This document shows, one piece after another, positions 12,101-27,100 of a stretch of DNA of 64,000 nt. This stretch comes from Ctena decussata. Taxonomy: Eukaryota; Mollusca; Bivalvia; Lucinida; Lucinidae. The DNA lies in contig OZ022499.1 in assembly GCA_963989385.1 (NCBI GenBank), positions 52,069,757 to 52,133,756 of the forward strand, in the 5' to 3' direction. Made by a program: the position numbers and the translations under genes. The stretch's first letter is position 1; every line of letters starts with the position of its first letter. Below the pieces are notes generated by a model that did no database searches, was not told the DNA's origin, and was given only the letters and a program-made list of their open reading frames with translations.

Positions 12101-15100
12101 AGTAATGTGAGTCAAAAATGGGTGAAATGTATAAATAAATCATTATTTCAACGATCAGTTAGAGGATAATTTACAGTTTATCTCAACAATGACGTCAACG
12201 TATGTTTAACGTACTTTACATAGACACAAACACTTGAAAATTCATTTGGCATGCAAGATACATGTCATAGTCATATATGCAAAGCAAAAGTCAGTGATCC
12301 GTATAACTTTTTAGCTCGCCTGAACGAAAGTTCAGGAAGAGCTATTGTTGTCACCCTGGCGTCGGCGTCGGCGTCGGCGTCGGCGTCAGCGTCCGCGTCG
12401 GCGTCCGGATTGGATGTTTTGGTTAAAGTTTTTTAAAGACCTATATCTCCTTAACCCATGGATGGATTCATTTGATACTTGCACTGTAGTTAGATATTGG
12501 TCCAAGGTTTAACAGGGTGCCACCCCCACCCCACTCCATGACCTTGATGTCAAGGTCATGGACTTAGAAAATTGGAAGTGTTTTTGTATTGGATGTTTTG
12601 GTTAAAGTTTTATAAAGACCTATATCTCCTTAACCCATGGATGGATTCCTATGATACTTGCACTGTAGTTAGATATTGGTCCAAAGTTTTCCAAGGTACT
12701 ACCCCCACCCCCTCAGTGACCTTGATGTCAAGGTCATGAACTTAGAAAATTTATTGCTGGGATGTTTTGGTTAAAGTTTTTTAAAGACACATATCTCCTG
12801 AACCCATAGATGAATTCTTTTTATATTTACACTGTACCTAGATATTAGTCCAAAGTTTTACAGAGTACTACCCCAACCCCGCTCATTGACCTTGATGTCA
12901 AGGTCAGGGACTTAAGAAATTTGGTCTTTATTAAAGTTTTCTAATTGCATACTGATTCATTATGCTTGGCAGAGATTTAGTTTACATTTGAACTGATGTT
13001 AGACAATTTTTTTAGATTTTACAAAACACTATATACTTACCCCACCGGATGACCTTGAAGTTAAGGTCATCGATTTTGAATTTTGTCTTAAAGATTTTTG
13101 TTAAAGTTCTATATTTATGAAGACATAATTTCACAGTGCCACCATGGTATTAGTTGATACTTATACTTGGACTGATGTTAGATAATGGTTCAAAGTTTTG
13201 ATACATCCTAGCCCCCCCCCCCCCCCCCCCCCCCCCAAACCCCAACCCAACCCTCCTACCCCCACCCCTTAGTTCTTTGAGCTCAAGCTCATGTACTTTG
13301 AAATTTCATGTGGATTTTTTTTATTTTAATTTCATTTTAAACTTATTTCTGAGATAGCTTTTGTTCATAAATGTGTTGTCATTATGGACATGCTTGCCTG
13401 GATTTTATGCATAGCCGTCCACACTACAATAGCGACTGTGTGATGGGCAAGCACCTATTCAGGCGAGCTATGCTGTCAGGCGACAGCTCTTGTTAATCAT
13501 GGGGAAAATTCACACCTTAAGCATACAAGTCCTTTGCTAAGGAACAAATTTATTCTGTAGTATTCAGTTAAATACTAACAGAATGCTTAGCTACACTTTC
13601 ACAAGTACTGTGATGTTAAAAGCTTTTAAGGTAAAAATTTGTGATGGTTTTTATCTATGAACACACGTTAATTGGCATCTCCATAGAAATGCCTGGATGA
13701 GGGGGGGATGGACAGTGGGTGTAGTGTAAGGAGATGTTGTGCCATATTTTGTAGAGCTATTCTTGCTACTATTTTGCTTACCTCGTACAACTGGCTTCAG
13801 ATGTGATTTAAGAGTAGATTGGAGGTGGGAGATAAGGGAAAGTAAAAGAAACTGGAAAACAACAAAAGAATAATCATAGAAAACTGACTACAAAATAGTT
13901 TTTATTAAACACAATTGGATGTAAATATCTTAAATTTCCTAATTAAGCTTATGATATTATGATACTGTCGCTGATTGCTATTGCTCTATACCATAATTAA
14001 TTTTCTGCTTTATCTTAACCTGAAATCAATACTTACCCGGTATACTTGGACAGTTATTGTGAATCTATAATTTTGAGATTGTCAAAAATGGAAAGAGTGA
14101 TTAAAACCAAAGCCTTTAAGACCTTTTTACAAAATATCCTGCTTTTATTTGAGACATACAAAACCTCAACATCACTTACAAATAGTCACATTAATTTTAC
14201 TATCAATATTATGTATGTTTTAATGTAAATTCGTTTTCAAGTTCTGTAAGTACTATTACATGATACTGTGGCCATTTGATAGCATTAGAAGAAAACATTT
14301 TTCAATAAGGTTCAACATTGTCTCATCGTTTGTATTGTCAGAATTTAGTTTATTGCTACAAAATCATTTAGACTATAAAACTAGATAAGTTTGGCATAGC
14401 CTGTATATATTTCAAGTATGTGAGGTTTTTGATTGAATTATGTTACAGGAGAGAAGACGGGAGAAAGATACCCTGAAAGCCCAGGAGATATTGTTACGTC
14501 GACAGAAGAGTGGAGAAGAATCTTCAGACGAAGAAAAGTAAGTCCATAGCAATCACTGAAGTGTCTCTATATTTATGGCTATGGTTGTTGCAACCATAGC
14601 CATAAATATAGAGACACTTCAGTGAGTAAAAGTGAGCTGCAGCACCACAAAAACAACAAAGTGGCATGTGCCTCCAGCGAAGACTCAGATCAGCCTGGAC
14701 ATCTGCCCAGTTTGCTGAGAGTCTTCACTGTCAGCATGGAGGTAGCTTTGGCCCCTTAGCTACCTTTTAAGGGCTCAGCAAAGACTGATCAGACTGGGTG
14801 GATGCCCCCGCTGATCTGAATACTCATTTGATGCACTGTTATATGATGATGCCACTAAGTTGGTTTTGTCATGTTGTTACTCAAATTGAAAAACTTAATA
14901 TATAAGTCACAAAACATAGGATTGACATTACATGAAAATGTACTTCATATCATGTAAGCAGGGAAAATTCATATCAGCCTGCACAGTCATGTGGTCTGAT
15001 CAGAGCATTCCCATTTTGGCATATACAATCTATGAATCTTGGCAATTTTGTTTATGTAGCTGTGATAGATAGTTTGTAGTAGATAGTGCCTTGCACAAAT

Positions 15101-18100
15101 TACTGATGACATGTATTTTGAATTTATTTTAAATGATATTTCCTATATCTATTTCAGAGGAGAATTGGACAAAAATGTGGTGAAAAATCTTATTCGTTCT
15201 TCTAGTTTGAAAAAGAGCAAGGATACATCAAGAGAGCCAAAACGGGCAATTAGTTTCCGTACTCAGAAATCAGGAGAGCAGTTGACTATGCCTCAACCAG
15301 AATTAAAAACAGCATATGTGTTCCGGCAGGGTGAGGGTGTGGTTACCCCACCTCCTACTCCTGGCCAAGAGACTCAAAATGAGATTGAAAATGCTCCCGA
15401 TTTACCATCAGCCCCACCCCCAGAATTTGTAGAATCAACAAGTCCATTATCAAAGAAAAAACAATTATCCCCGCCAGTTAGTCCAAAACAAAAACATTTA
15501 GAACATGCTAAGGCCCACGACGATAGGAAAAAAAGAACTCCTAGTTTTAATATTAGAAAACGGACTCAAAGTTTTAAAGATAAGCATAAATTACCGGAGA
15601 ATTTACCGCCATTAGAAATGGAAGGACTATTAGAACGTAAGCAAGAACTACAAAGTGGAGGAAAGAAAGCAACAATTAGGTCATGGAAAAATTTCTACGC
15701 TGCCTTATTTGGCCAGTTGTTATGTTTCTTTAAAGATAAGGAAGGTGAGTTATATTTTAATTATTCTTACAGTGTATTGTTTAAAAGCATATTATTGTAA
15801 AAAATTCTGCTAAGTCTTATATGAATAATTAAGCAGAGATGTTGGATGTGGGAAAAATCATCTTTGAAATATTCTCAATAAGCCCTCTTATCTGGAACTC
15901 TGAGTCTTTCCCAGTGTCGGCAGTGTAAACTTTGCGGCAAGCTTTCTGGTCTGTGACAATGTTAAGACAGGCTAGACACTTCTTTCTGCAGAGTTTTTGA
16001 TTTCATCACCTTGGAAACTATTAGGTTTATTTTTTACCCGTAGCCAGATTATTGCTGAGATTTTTCTAGGGCTAGTTTGGATAATTTTGGAGCCATTTCA
16101 GTGATCCGTTTTAGGATGAGAATGTGTCATAAATAGTTACTTGTATGGTGTGTTGAACTTCATGTTTTGCCTTGTGTTTCAGCTTATTCAGAACAAGTTG
16201 CAGCCACTCCACCATTAAATATCCATGAAGCTGCCTGTGTCATTGCCTCAGACTACACAAAAAAGAAGCATGTGCTACGATTAAAACTACGGGATAATTC
16301 TGAGTTCCTCTTAGAGGCTCCAAGTCAGAATGAAATGGTTGAGTGGTTAGGAAAAATAAAGAAATTTTCAGGTAAGTTTTGCTGGGTTATAAAAGTATAA
16401 TTGAGGTTTAGCATAGGGAGAAAACACAAATTGGTATTTGCAAATTGAAAAGCCCAACACTGCAGATAAAGTGAGAACACAGCTGTCACTTTAAAACACT
16501 ACTCTTCCAAAAATGTCAGTAATCATGCCATATTGTTCTGTGTTCTTCTATTCTGAGAAGTCTCATTTCAGTCTATTCACCTGCCTGATTTGAACAGGGC
16601 TGCATAATATATGGAACTTACAGAATGTATTTAGTGAAACATGAAGCCCTTGGATGGCTTCTGATGGGCTTTTCTGATTGCAGTATGCCAGTATTTGTTT
16701 TCCCCTAGCTGACTCTAATAACCTATATCATATTCATTTACATATAGATTAACTCTCTCATCAGAACATTTATTGATGATGTAGTATATACCAGTAGTGT
16801 GAATAAAACAAAATGCTATCTCATATTCCATCTGACAGCTTAGGGAACTCTTCCTATTATCACTTCTAAAATGTTTGTGAATGAATAAAATTAAGGAAAA
16901 TATGAAAGACATACTTTTATACATACATTTAGTACATAACAAAAGTTATTTCAATTGACCAAAGTAAGCACATCATTTGAAATATTTATTTTGAAATGTT
17001 CACATTTAATGTACTTTTTATGGGGAAAGGGACAACTTGAATATGTAATCAGAAGTAGGCTAGATTACTTGGTGATTTTACAAATGAGTATTATTTGGTG
17101 CAGGTCTGTAAAATCTTGGATTTTACAGTAAATGGTTTAAAGAGCAATCTTACATTTCAGAATTTTATTGGAGGAGAACATTATCACTTAGACATGATAG
17201 ATTTATCAAAATATTTTAATCCCTAAGCGATGAAGCGAAAAAAGTTGAATTTGCTAACAGGGTAGATTTTGAGGAGGTGGCTCATAATGAGCTTCTTCAT
17301 CTCGGTCTACACTGTTTGTCTTCAAGTCTTTGAATTCTCAATATGATGTAGGTTGGGCAAATAATGTAATGAAATTTTGCAGATGTACATTTTTGGGGTC
17401 TGCGTTTTAGGCATTTTAAGGGTTAGTTGTTTTTAAGGTGCACCTTTATCTGTATAACCTATTGTACGATGGTTAATAAAGTGTATTGATTTGGCAAAAA
17501 ATTTAAATATGATGTAAAAAGTAACATTGTGGAGTTTATCTTTAAATTTTGCATGGCTGTTATGTAATGTTGAGAATTGAGTATGTTTGGTATATTTTTT
17601 AATTGTGACTGTCGTCATGAATTTGTGGACATATCATATGCATGAAAATAATGTCTAACTTTGAAAAAAAAAACTGTTGTATCATGTCTGTCTATATTAT
17701 ATCTGTCTTGTAGAATTGTTATACATGTATCAAATTATCCCTTACTAGATACTGTTCACATATTTATTCTGACATCAGAGGAACATTTTAGTAAAAGAAA
17801 AAAAGTAATAATAAGTAAACAAGCAAAAATAAATTCTTCCGTTATGATAATTGTTACACCTACATTCAGATTCTTTTAAATTAACTCTTAACATGTTTAA
17901 TTTTATAAAAAAAATCAAAGAAACTGAAACAGTGAAATAATTTATGGAACGTATTTCTGTTACAAATGGGTAAGGAAATAAACTTTGATGTCAGATATTG
18001 TCACAAGCATGAGTTTAACGTAAAATTAACCTTTCACCGTTTGTTGCTACTGTTGATGTTTACAGACCATCCAGCAATGTTTCCCGATATGGAATTTGTT

Positions 18101-21100
18101 AGTGATGTTGTCGACAACGAGGAACCTGGAGGTGACCATAACAAAACACAATTTATTGCCGTTTTTAGTTGCTGTTAACCTTTTTGTCCATTTTCTTTTG
18201 GCCATTTAACTTTCCAAATTATCATAGATTGGCTATTAAAGCATCTCTATCAAGCCATCCGATTCTTTGCTAATATTTCGAAGTTTCAGCATACTTGTAC
18301 CTGGCTGCTGTAGGTGCATGTGCAAATACATTAGAACCATGCACACACGATGTACTTGAAATGGATTCTCAATTTAACAAACTGTCTGTTTTCAGAATAC
18401 ATGAAGTAAAATTTAAAATGAGCCACGACGTGACAAAACCAACAATGTGGTCGTGCGTCCAGCGCAGACTCAGATCAGCCTAGACATCCGCCCAGTCTGA
18501 TCAGAGTCTTCGCTGTCCGCATGGAGGTAGCTGAGTCCCTTAGCTATCCGTTAAGCACTTAGCAAAGAGTCTGACCAGACTGGGCGAATGTCTAGGCTGA
18601 TCTGAGTCTGAGCTGGGCACACTACCACTTTGTTGGTTTTCTCATGTCACGGCTCAAATGTTTGTGCCACTTTTGCCAGGATATCAAAAATTCTTTATAA
18701 CTCAGTCATCATTCAAAAAGGCTGAAAAATTAAAGTAGTCACATTATTAGAACAATTTTACACTTGGAATATAGAATATATACAAAGTCTATGGTAGTTT
18801 GGAAAGATTGGAGCTGCCTTCAAGCCTGCATTCACAATATTTCATTTTTGCTTTTAATCAAATTATTGAGCCACTGGGCTTCAGCTTTACAATGTACAGA
18901 GCTTTTAAAATATTTCACTGAGCTTTATATTTTCATGCAGAGAGATTTTTTGTCAGGTTTTAGCATAATTGCAGAGGCTTTAAAGCTTTTTATGCATATG
19001 TATGTGAGCTTTGTTTGCTTTTTGACATGTAAGTGATGGCCTGTACAGACAAAACGGTTTTGCATTGATACCAACAGTTGGGAGCTGCACCGAAGTTGGA
19101 CTAGGAGCTTTGCAATCATAATCATGAACAGATCCAGACACAGCTTTAGTGCACTGGAAAATGTATACTATTATACAGCCCAAGCAGAAAGAAAATACAA
19201 GTGTACCTAAAATTAAAATCTTAAAAAGTTCCTTCAAGAGCAGAGAATACAAACAGAAGTAGGAACATGGCCAGACTACGTAGTTTCGGCTAATAAAGCC
19301 TCGTCAGTGACCCTGACAGTATCTGGTGACGAAACCAGAAAAAAGCATACTGTAATTTCTTAATTTCTTAAAGTCTGGCTCATTGTCTGACTTAGACAAG
19401 AGATTATATTTGTATCTTGTGAGCATAAATTAAGGGTCATATGGGTGCTGCAATGTATTGACAGGCTTTGAACAATCCTTCACCAAAACTGTGATGCTTA
19501 AGAAAAGACAAAAAAAGGAGACTTTTAAGTGCTAAATCAGAAACACAGTCCATCATGCCTTAAGGAATCATTTTGTCCATAAGAAGAAAATTATAGGTAG
19601 GGTAACAGAAGAAATAATAGTTTCCATCTTCTTTTATTTGGCCTCGCTACGATAGAATTTGAAAAGAACAATGGGTATACAGTTATGTTTCCAATTATTA
19701 ATGTTCCATTTATCTATAATTAAATAACTATTATTCTCACAAAAATGGAATATTTGTCTGCAGGTTTAAAATGAGAGAATAACAGGAACAAAATGAGAAA
19801 ATAAGATTCTGCCTCATCTGAAATCACTGCTACTCACTAGCCTGATTAGCATCATTTAGGTGTTAGTCAGAGAGCCATATAAGCAAACGTGGGCTTAAAA
19901 TTGATATCAAAACAGATGTTTATACTCCCAGACTACCATATTTATTCTGTGAAATGCACCTGGGGTGTTGCATCTTACAAAAGAGGAGTGTGTGTGTGTT
20001 GGGGGGGGGGGGGGGGGGGCTTTGTTTACAGCCGAAAAAGGAACCAAAGCAACCCTAACCAGAATATACTTCCACTAGGCTGAACTAAGAGATTTTAACC
20101 ATGTAAGAATAACAGCTGCACTACAATAGCTGACAGTTGCATGAAATACCTCATGGACCTTGATGAGGTGAACATACGATGGTACATAAATAAGTTCTGA
20201 ATAGTAAGATCCTTTGGAAGCAAAGAATACATCAAAAGAACAGAAATTAGCAGACTCTGTTTTAATTGAGTCTGTTCATGACCAGTAATGAAATGTGCGA
20301 CACCAGCCATGCCACCTAGCACTGGCTTAGGCGGAACTATATTTCTGAGGATTTTATTCCTGGAATTTGCAATTTTGGCAAGTCAGTATAAAATTATTTT
20401 TGGCTAAAGGGGGATAGGGGTTTATTAGAGTGGGGGCAACTAATAGGTTCAAAATGATATTCCTTTATAGAGAAATGGAAAACAATGTAAACCCCAAAAG
20501 TTTGCTTATTTATGACTCTGATTACTATTATATTCCATCAAGGCTAAACATTTTCTCATATTGTTATACATGTTGTACAGAGAATAGCTGTCCTGTTGAA
20601 GGAACAAATATATACTTGTAGAGAATTTAATTTTACTGTGCCACTTGAAGGCTACACAAACATATACAAGAATGTTGAACAAAAGAATGATCAAATGCAA
20701 ATTTGGAACTACCAAAGAAGCCTATGTATTTGACACTTTAACCCTTTTACATGTCCAACAAAACATCTAAAATGGACTTTTCCAGTTTTTTTGAGCTCAC
20801 AGAGGCTTCTTAATAAAATCAATTAGCCAGAACATGACAAACCAACAACTTGGCATATGTGCCAAGCAAAGACTCAGATCAACCTTGGCATCCATCCAGT
20901 CTGACCAGAGTCTGTGCTTTGCACCCAAAGGGTAGCTAAAGGTCTAAGCTACTGCCATATGGGCAGCAAAGACTCTGATTGGACTGGGTGGATGCCCAGG
21001 CTGATCTGAGTCTTTGCATAATGCACCTGCTTTTTTGTAAATTTTGTAATGTCATAGCTCAAATTGTTTGTTGAATGACAAACGGTGTAGACCTGAACAG

Positions 21101-24100
21101 ACTGCATGAAGTTGTTTTGCTGTTTGCCCAGGTATTTTTGCAGTTCCATCAGAATCTTCTGAGACTCTATTGCATTTTCTAAATAACAAAGCTAAATTAA
21201 ATTTTAAGGGGTGAGTGGGGGAAGGGAAGGAGGGGGGTGGAGATATATAGTTGTTCCTACAATATAGCAGTTTTGATTTTTGTTTGTACACTTGCCAGCA
21301 CCCTTTAACACTTTACCTTTTGAGCTTTCTAAAATCTCCCCTAGTCCTGGTTTTTACCAGGGTTGTTGGATAGAGCTTGAGAATGAACCCCATTGCCTAG
21401 ATAGTAAAAAAGGAGCATGCTGTGTATTTGATGATTTCTTTGACGAGGTGGTATTTCAGCAGCATTTGTGTTTCATTCTGTTATGATGCCCTTGGAAGGA
21501 TGGATGAGGACAGGAGACCCCTGATGATTCATTAGGTCTTCCACTGATGTAGGCCTCACCTGGGGCACATTGAGTGAGAAATCCAAGTTCTACTTGTGGA
21601 AGGTCAGGTTTTTCACCACCTTTGCTCTACCATCAGCTCTGTAAGTGAGTACTTTTGAGAGGGGTGTGAAACCCATACACACAAATAAATAGATGGGGTG
21701 CTCGAGATAAAGGTAGCTGTTTTGTACAATCAACTCCTGCCTAAGTTCTTGGCCAGTCAGTTTGAAATTTTGAACAAATGCTAAAGACAAGGTGCTTCTT
21801 ATGAGAGTTCTGGCCAAAGAATTTTTACTGATATGGTTCCCAAAATATGATCTTATGGAGAAGCAGCAAGATGGTTCTAGGGAGGAGCCAAAACATGTTT
21901 TATGCAGAAAATGCCCTAAAATTATCATCAAAACCTGCCCTTATCAGGAGCTCTGGGTCCTGTTGAGGTTTAGACCCAGTCGTCTGCCTTGTTGAGTAAG
22001 AGATTAAGACCCAGTTGTCTGCCCTGTTAAGTATGAGATTTAGACCCAGTTGTCTGCTCTGTTGAGTATGATATTTAGACCCAGTTTCTGCCCTGTTGAA
22101 TATGAGATTTAGACCCAGTTGTCTGCCCTGTTGAGTATGAGATTTAGACCCAGTTGTCTGCCCTGCTGAGTATGATTACCCTGTTGAGTATGAGATTATT
22201 ACTCAGTTGTCTGCCCTGTTGAGTATGAGATTAAGACCCAGTTGTCTGCCCTGTTGGCTGTGAGATTATTACCCAGTTGTCTGCTCTTAAATATGTTTAT
22301 AAATTTTTATAAAATGCAAAAATTTGATAAATTCAGGGTGCAAGTAGTCTTAGTGCAGTTGTTAGTCAGTCTTAGAATTTAGATTTCATTCGTTTTTCTG
22401 CAGCATTTTTGCTTTTATGTTAGTTTAGTACAACTTTGTCCAGGCTTCTAGCAGCAGTTTCCTTGGCTAATTTCTAGATTTGTGGCTTCATAGGGATTAT
22501 CAGTCTTCTCTTTCAGATTTGATAGTTTAACATTTAATGTTTCTTTCATTTTCAGCTTTCCTTTAAAAAGACATTGTATTATGGAGAAATAACAAAGTAA
22601 TCTTACTAAATCTGCAGTTTACTGTCTTAATTAGTCTTTTTGAACTAAATGCCAAGATCCTGATAGTATTACTGGTTCCATTATTGCATGAACCAGAAGA
22701 CAGTTGTATTTGGAATTAGATCTCATATAAAGATAAAGTTCACAGGCTGCCATTATTTTTGGACATACTCGGGCATAGCGCCCATTACGCACAGAGGGCA
22801 TCTGCGTAAAACAAAAAATCTTGAAATAGAAAATATGCCTCAGTTTGCATCTGTATGTGTCCGGAAATGCAAAAGTTTTTCGGGGTGATACTGGGGAACC
22901 CCCTTATGAGAGGGAAATAAGTCCTTCTCCTGCTCTCTCTTTGGCATGCATGAAAATTTGGCTATGCTCCTGACATAGTGTTTCAAAATTCAGATTTGAA
23001 ATATGGTTGTTTTATGATATGAACATAAGAAATGACCCTAATTTTTTGACATTCATGATGTTCAAAAGATGTGAGTTGTAAGCAGTATGAAAGGACCAGT
23101 TGACTTCACTGGAACCCACTGTTTATATTTCATCGATATCAGGGCCCGGTTGTTCAAAACATTGTTACTATAATGCCCGGTTGTTCAAAGCATCATTACC
23201 ATAACAGTGTCATTTGTATAGGATTCTTTAATTCTACTTGTACACATATAATCAAGTGAGCTAATATTTTGTGCCCAACAATACTTCTAATATTTTTGGG
23301 CAAAACATGGCAGTGTTTTTGCATACATTTTGTCAGAAATGTAATGCTCCAATAATTAACAATGACATTAGTTTTGAACAACTGGGACCAGATATTTTAG
23401 ATGCACACATAAGATACCTTGGTCTTGATGGTGGAAATTATAAGAAGCGGATAAATAAAACCACTAACAATTTTAGGGTAAATACAAGGAAAAGGACAGT
23501 GTTTAATTCACTAACCAATTCAGTATGCAGTGTGTATTACACTTCGTAATTTGAATACTTGGGTTTTATGATATTTTTGCACCTCTTTGACCTAATCAGT
23601 GTTGGGAAATGTTTTCAACCTCAGGTTCCTGGTGAATGGTTTTGAGATGGTGATTTGTTGCTTTTTATGTTAATTTACAACCTTAAACTGTAAAATTTAC
23701 AAAATTGTATAACACTGGTCGCAGGGATATTAGAAAGTTTCCATAGGAATACTTTCACTCACTGTTTTCAAGACTCATTGTTTTATTGTAGAAAAGTTAT
23801 AGGAAAGCATCTCTTGAATACTGTACATTTTATGAATAAACATTTTAATGTTAGACTTTTTTATACTACACTTTTTGACACAGATCACATTTAAACACCT
23901 TAGCTGCATGACATATAAGCATTGAGTTTACATATTTGAGTTCATTAGCATGCCACCAATGCAGATTTACACAGGTACTAAGTAACTAAGCATCAGCTTT
24001 TTGTTTTGTCCCTAGACTTAAATTTACCTTGTTTTAGATAGTATATTTTGCATGATCAGTTTGAATTTTAGTTTTAATAATGATCATTTATTAGAATATG

Positions 24101-27100
24101 ATTAATAAAGGATAAGAAAGTGTCCTTGATTTACAGCCAGCATGAAATAATCAGTGTCTTCCAGTGCACATAACATTATTACTGATAAACATTGAAATCA
24201 TACTCATATACATGTATTTGGATTCAGAAAATACATATGTTCATGACAACAGCAATGTTATAAATATAAACACAATATGATCAGAACTCATATATTTGCT
24301 TCTGAAAATTATGTAAAAGCATGTGAGCATGTGCTATACTCTTGTAGCACACATGCAGCTGCCTGACATGCCATTAAAGTGTGGTGGATTTTGCTTCAAG
24401 TGAAATAATCATAAATTAACCTTGTTAAAAAGATCAAATTCATAACTGAAATAAAGTATGGAAATTATATTTTTGTTTCAATTTTGTCATAATAGAGCAT
24501 CCCAGCAGGTTCCAGCCAATGAATTCTTATCAGGCTCCACCTGGCATAGGCCTGATATGGATTATTGAAATTTGTTAAGTTAAACAGAATATTGTAGATT
24601 ATTTAAAAAGTTGGACTGTTTAGCCAGAGTTTTAGTTGAATACATAGAAAAGGGATAAAATACTGTTACACACTTAGCTTAATAATGAAGCTCGACCAAA
24701 CTGGCCAAGAAAAAGAAGCATTGAATAAAACATTACAGGTTTTGCTCTAGCTATGGACCAGATTTGTCAAAAATGAAAGCATTGTAAATAGTTCAGCACT
24801 TACCTGTCTTCCTCCTTGCTGCCAATGCACATGCCACTACACTAGTAACTACCTTTATCCAAAACAAGTAGTGAGGCCTAAATACAAAAATTATCAACAA
24901 TATACTATCATACTACATACTGACCTTAGTAGTTAAAATAGAAAATTTTCAATGAAAAACTATAAATATACATGTATACCACCATCATGATTTGAGAAGA
25001 AATTGTTTGTTTGTGAAAATCTTTCTTTTTGATTATGTGATTGCACTTACCATGGGATGTATGGCATTGGCAGTTATTGATGATGTCATAATGATGAATA
25101 TATGTGACATCATCATGTTATTACAACATCACAATGACAGTACTGTGACATCACCAGTAGCTGAAACAGTATGCTATACATACCAGCATGGATATGCCAT
25201 ACCATTACTATTGCAATAGCAAGTGAAATTCTCTGTTTTTATCAAACAAATAATTTCTTTCTGTGTTCTTGCAGTGTGGTTGCTGTCAATTTCTAATAAG
25301 CACATGTAACATGGTTAAACTTATAATTTCAGAACAACCCAGACTAGAACCCTCCAGCGAACCTCCAAGACCTGCAGCTCGTGACAGAAGTGCATCACCG
25401 CCAGGGGGAGCCACAAGAGTAGAACCTATACCAGAAGGCTATCCACAAACACCACAACAACCTGTACCCACATCTACACCTCCACGGAGCAGAGAGCCAG
25501 TCAGTAAAACTGACAGTTTTAATGAAGGTTTGTATTTACCTTAATCTTTCAGATTCCAGAAAAGTTGAAGACAAAATTTATGTCTGCAAAAGTTAAAAAA
25601 ATGTTTCAACAAAACTGTATCATATTAACATTTCAGTGATTAGAGAGCAAACAGTGTAGATCCAAATGAGGCAGTTCATTATGAGCTACATCATCTTGAT
25701 CAATGTTGTTTGCAATTTTAACCATTTTCGTTTTTATACGCCTGTTTTGAAAAAAATGGACGTATTATGTCTTGGCGCTGTCCGTCCGTCTGTCCATCTG
25801 TCCGTCCGTCCGTAAACATTCTTGTGCGCGGCATAACTCAGTAACCCTTTGTGATATATTCATGATATTTGGTAGGAATATGTATTAGGTTGGGGGAATG
25901 TGTCGCGTACAAAAATGGTTGCTCCCCCTTCCTTAGTTTCCAAGTTATGCCCCTTTGATTAATTTTTACCCTGCAAGTCTCGTGCGCGCCATAACTAGAT
26001 AACCGTATGGGATATCTTCATGTAACTTTGTAGTAAGGTTTATGAAATCCCAACAATGTTTCGCGTACAACAATGTCTGCTCTCCCTTTCTGCATTTTCG
26101 AGTTACCTCCCTTTCATTAGTTCATGTTAGCTATTTTTGTGTATACTTACCTTGTGCATACCTTAACTTAGTAACCATTTGGAATAACATGATGAAACTT
26201 TATAACAATGTGCATGATCACAAGGCAGTGTGTCACATATAAGAATAGTTGCTCCCCCTTTCTTAATTTTGGAGTAACCTCCCTTTGATTAGTATATTTT
26301 AGGTGTTTCTCATTCACTCCATATCTCCTTAACATTTTGAAATATTAGAATGAAACTTTGTAGGAATGTGTATAATAATGAGGCAATGTATCCTGAGCAG
26401 GAACCACAGCTCTGGCTTACTTACTGAATTACCTGCCCTTGCATAAATATCCTGTTTAACATTTCAGCTGTTTAAAATATTGTAACACTACTTAATGGTG
26501 ATGTCAGGGGAGTGTAGTAGAACCAAGAATGGTATATCTAGTATATTTAGTTTATCTCCCTTGACTTTATATACTAATAGTATATTTAAATAATGTTCCA
26601 TTCATTAATTAAAGAGTGGTTGCCTCTGTTTGTCTGCCTGTCTATCCTTTTGTAAACAGTCTTGTTCGTTCTGTAACTCCTTTATGACATTTAAACAGGC
26701 GTATTATGCGCCGCTTGCGAAGCACTTGTTTTTAGCTCACCTGAGCACGAAGTGTGAGCTATTGTGATCGGTCTTTGTCCGTCGTCCATCGTCCGTCGTT
26801 CGTCCGTCGTCAACTTTTGCTTTAAACGACTTCTTCTCCAAAACTGCTTGATGGATTTTGAAATAATTTCACAGAAATGTTCCTTGGGGGACTCTTTACC
26901 AAAATTGCTAAAACGGTTCCGCTCCACTGAACAAAATGGCCGCCAGAGCTAAAAATAGAAAAACCTTTAAACGACTTCGCCTCCAAAACTGCTGGGCAGA
27001 TTTTGAAATAATTTCACAGAAATGTTCCTTAGGAGGCCTTTTACCAAAATTGCTCAAACGGTTCCGCTCCGCTGAACAATATGGCCGCCAGAGCTAAAAA

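Larger units (their letters stand above)
3977..14448. other. long intron E-F (10.5 kb) filled with repeats
   Basis: Holds three family A MITEs (5105-5340, 5644-5879, 6194-6340), a foldback (7776-7998), a foldback with a large nested array element (8037-10375), a SINE (10930-11203) and a second array element (12311-13493). Stretches 3977-5104, 6341-7775, 11204-12310 and 13494-14448 show nothing recognisable beyond short runs of G or C. Confidence 0.8.
14538..15157. other. intron F-G with palindrome and MITE
   Basis: Holds a 71-base palindrome right after the donor (14554-14624) and a family A MITE (14634-14882). Nothing seen in 14883-15157. Confidence 0.8.
18132..25332. other. intron I-J (7.2 kb)
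   Basis: Contains two family A MITEs (18420-18655, 20824-21060), a 35-bp minisatellite (21965-22290), a G-run at 19998-20019 and two copies of GCCCGGTTGTTCAAA near 23142 and 23176. Otherwise nothing coding or structured that I can see. Confidence 0.7.

Noticed and set aside
12251..12436. Open frame with an Ala-Ser repeat
   Set aside because: It is the translation of the (GTCGGC)n microsatellite at the start of a mobile element.
23271..23549. 92-residue open frame in intron I-J
   Set aside because: AT-rich, no recognisable domain and no flanking splice sites in phase with the spectrin exons.
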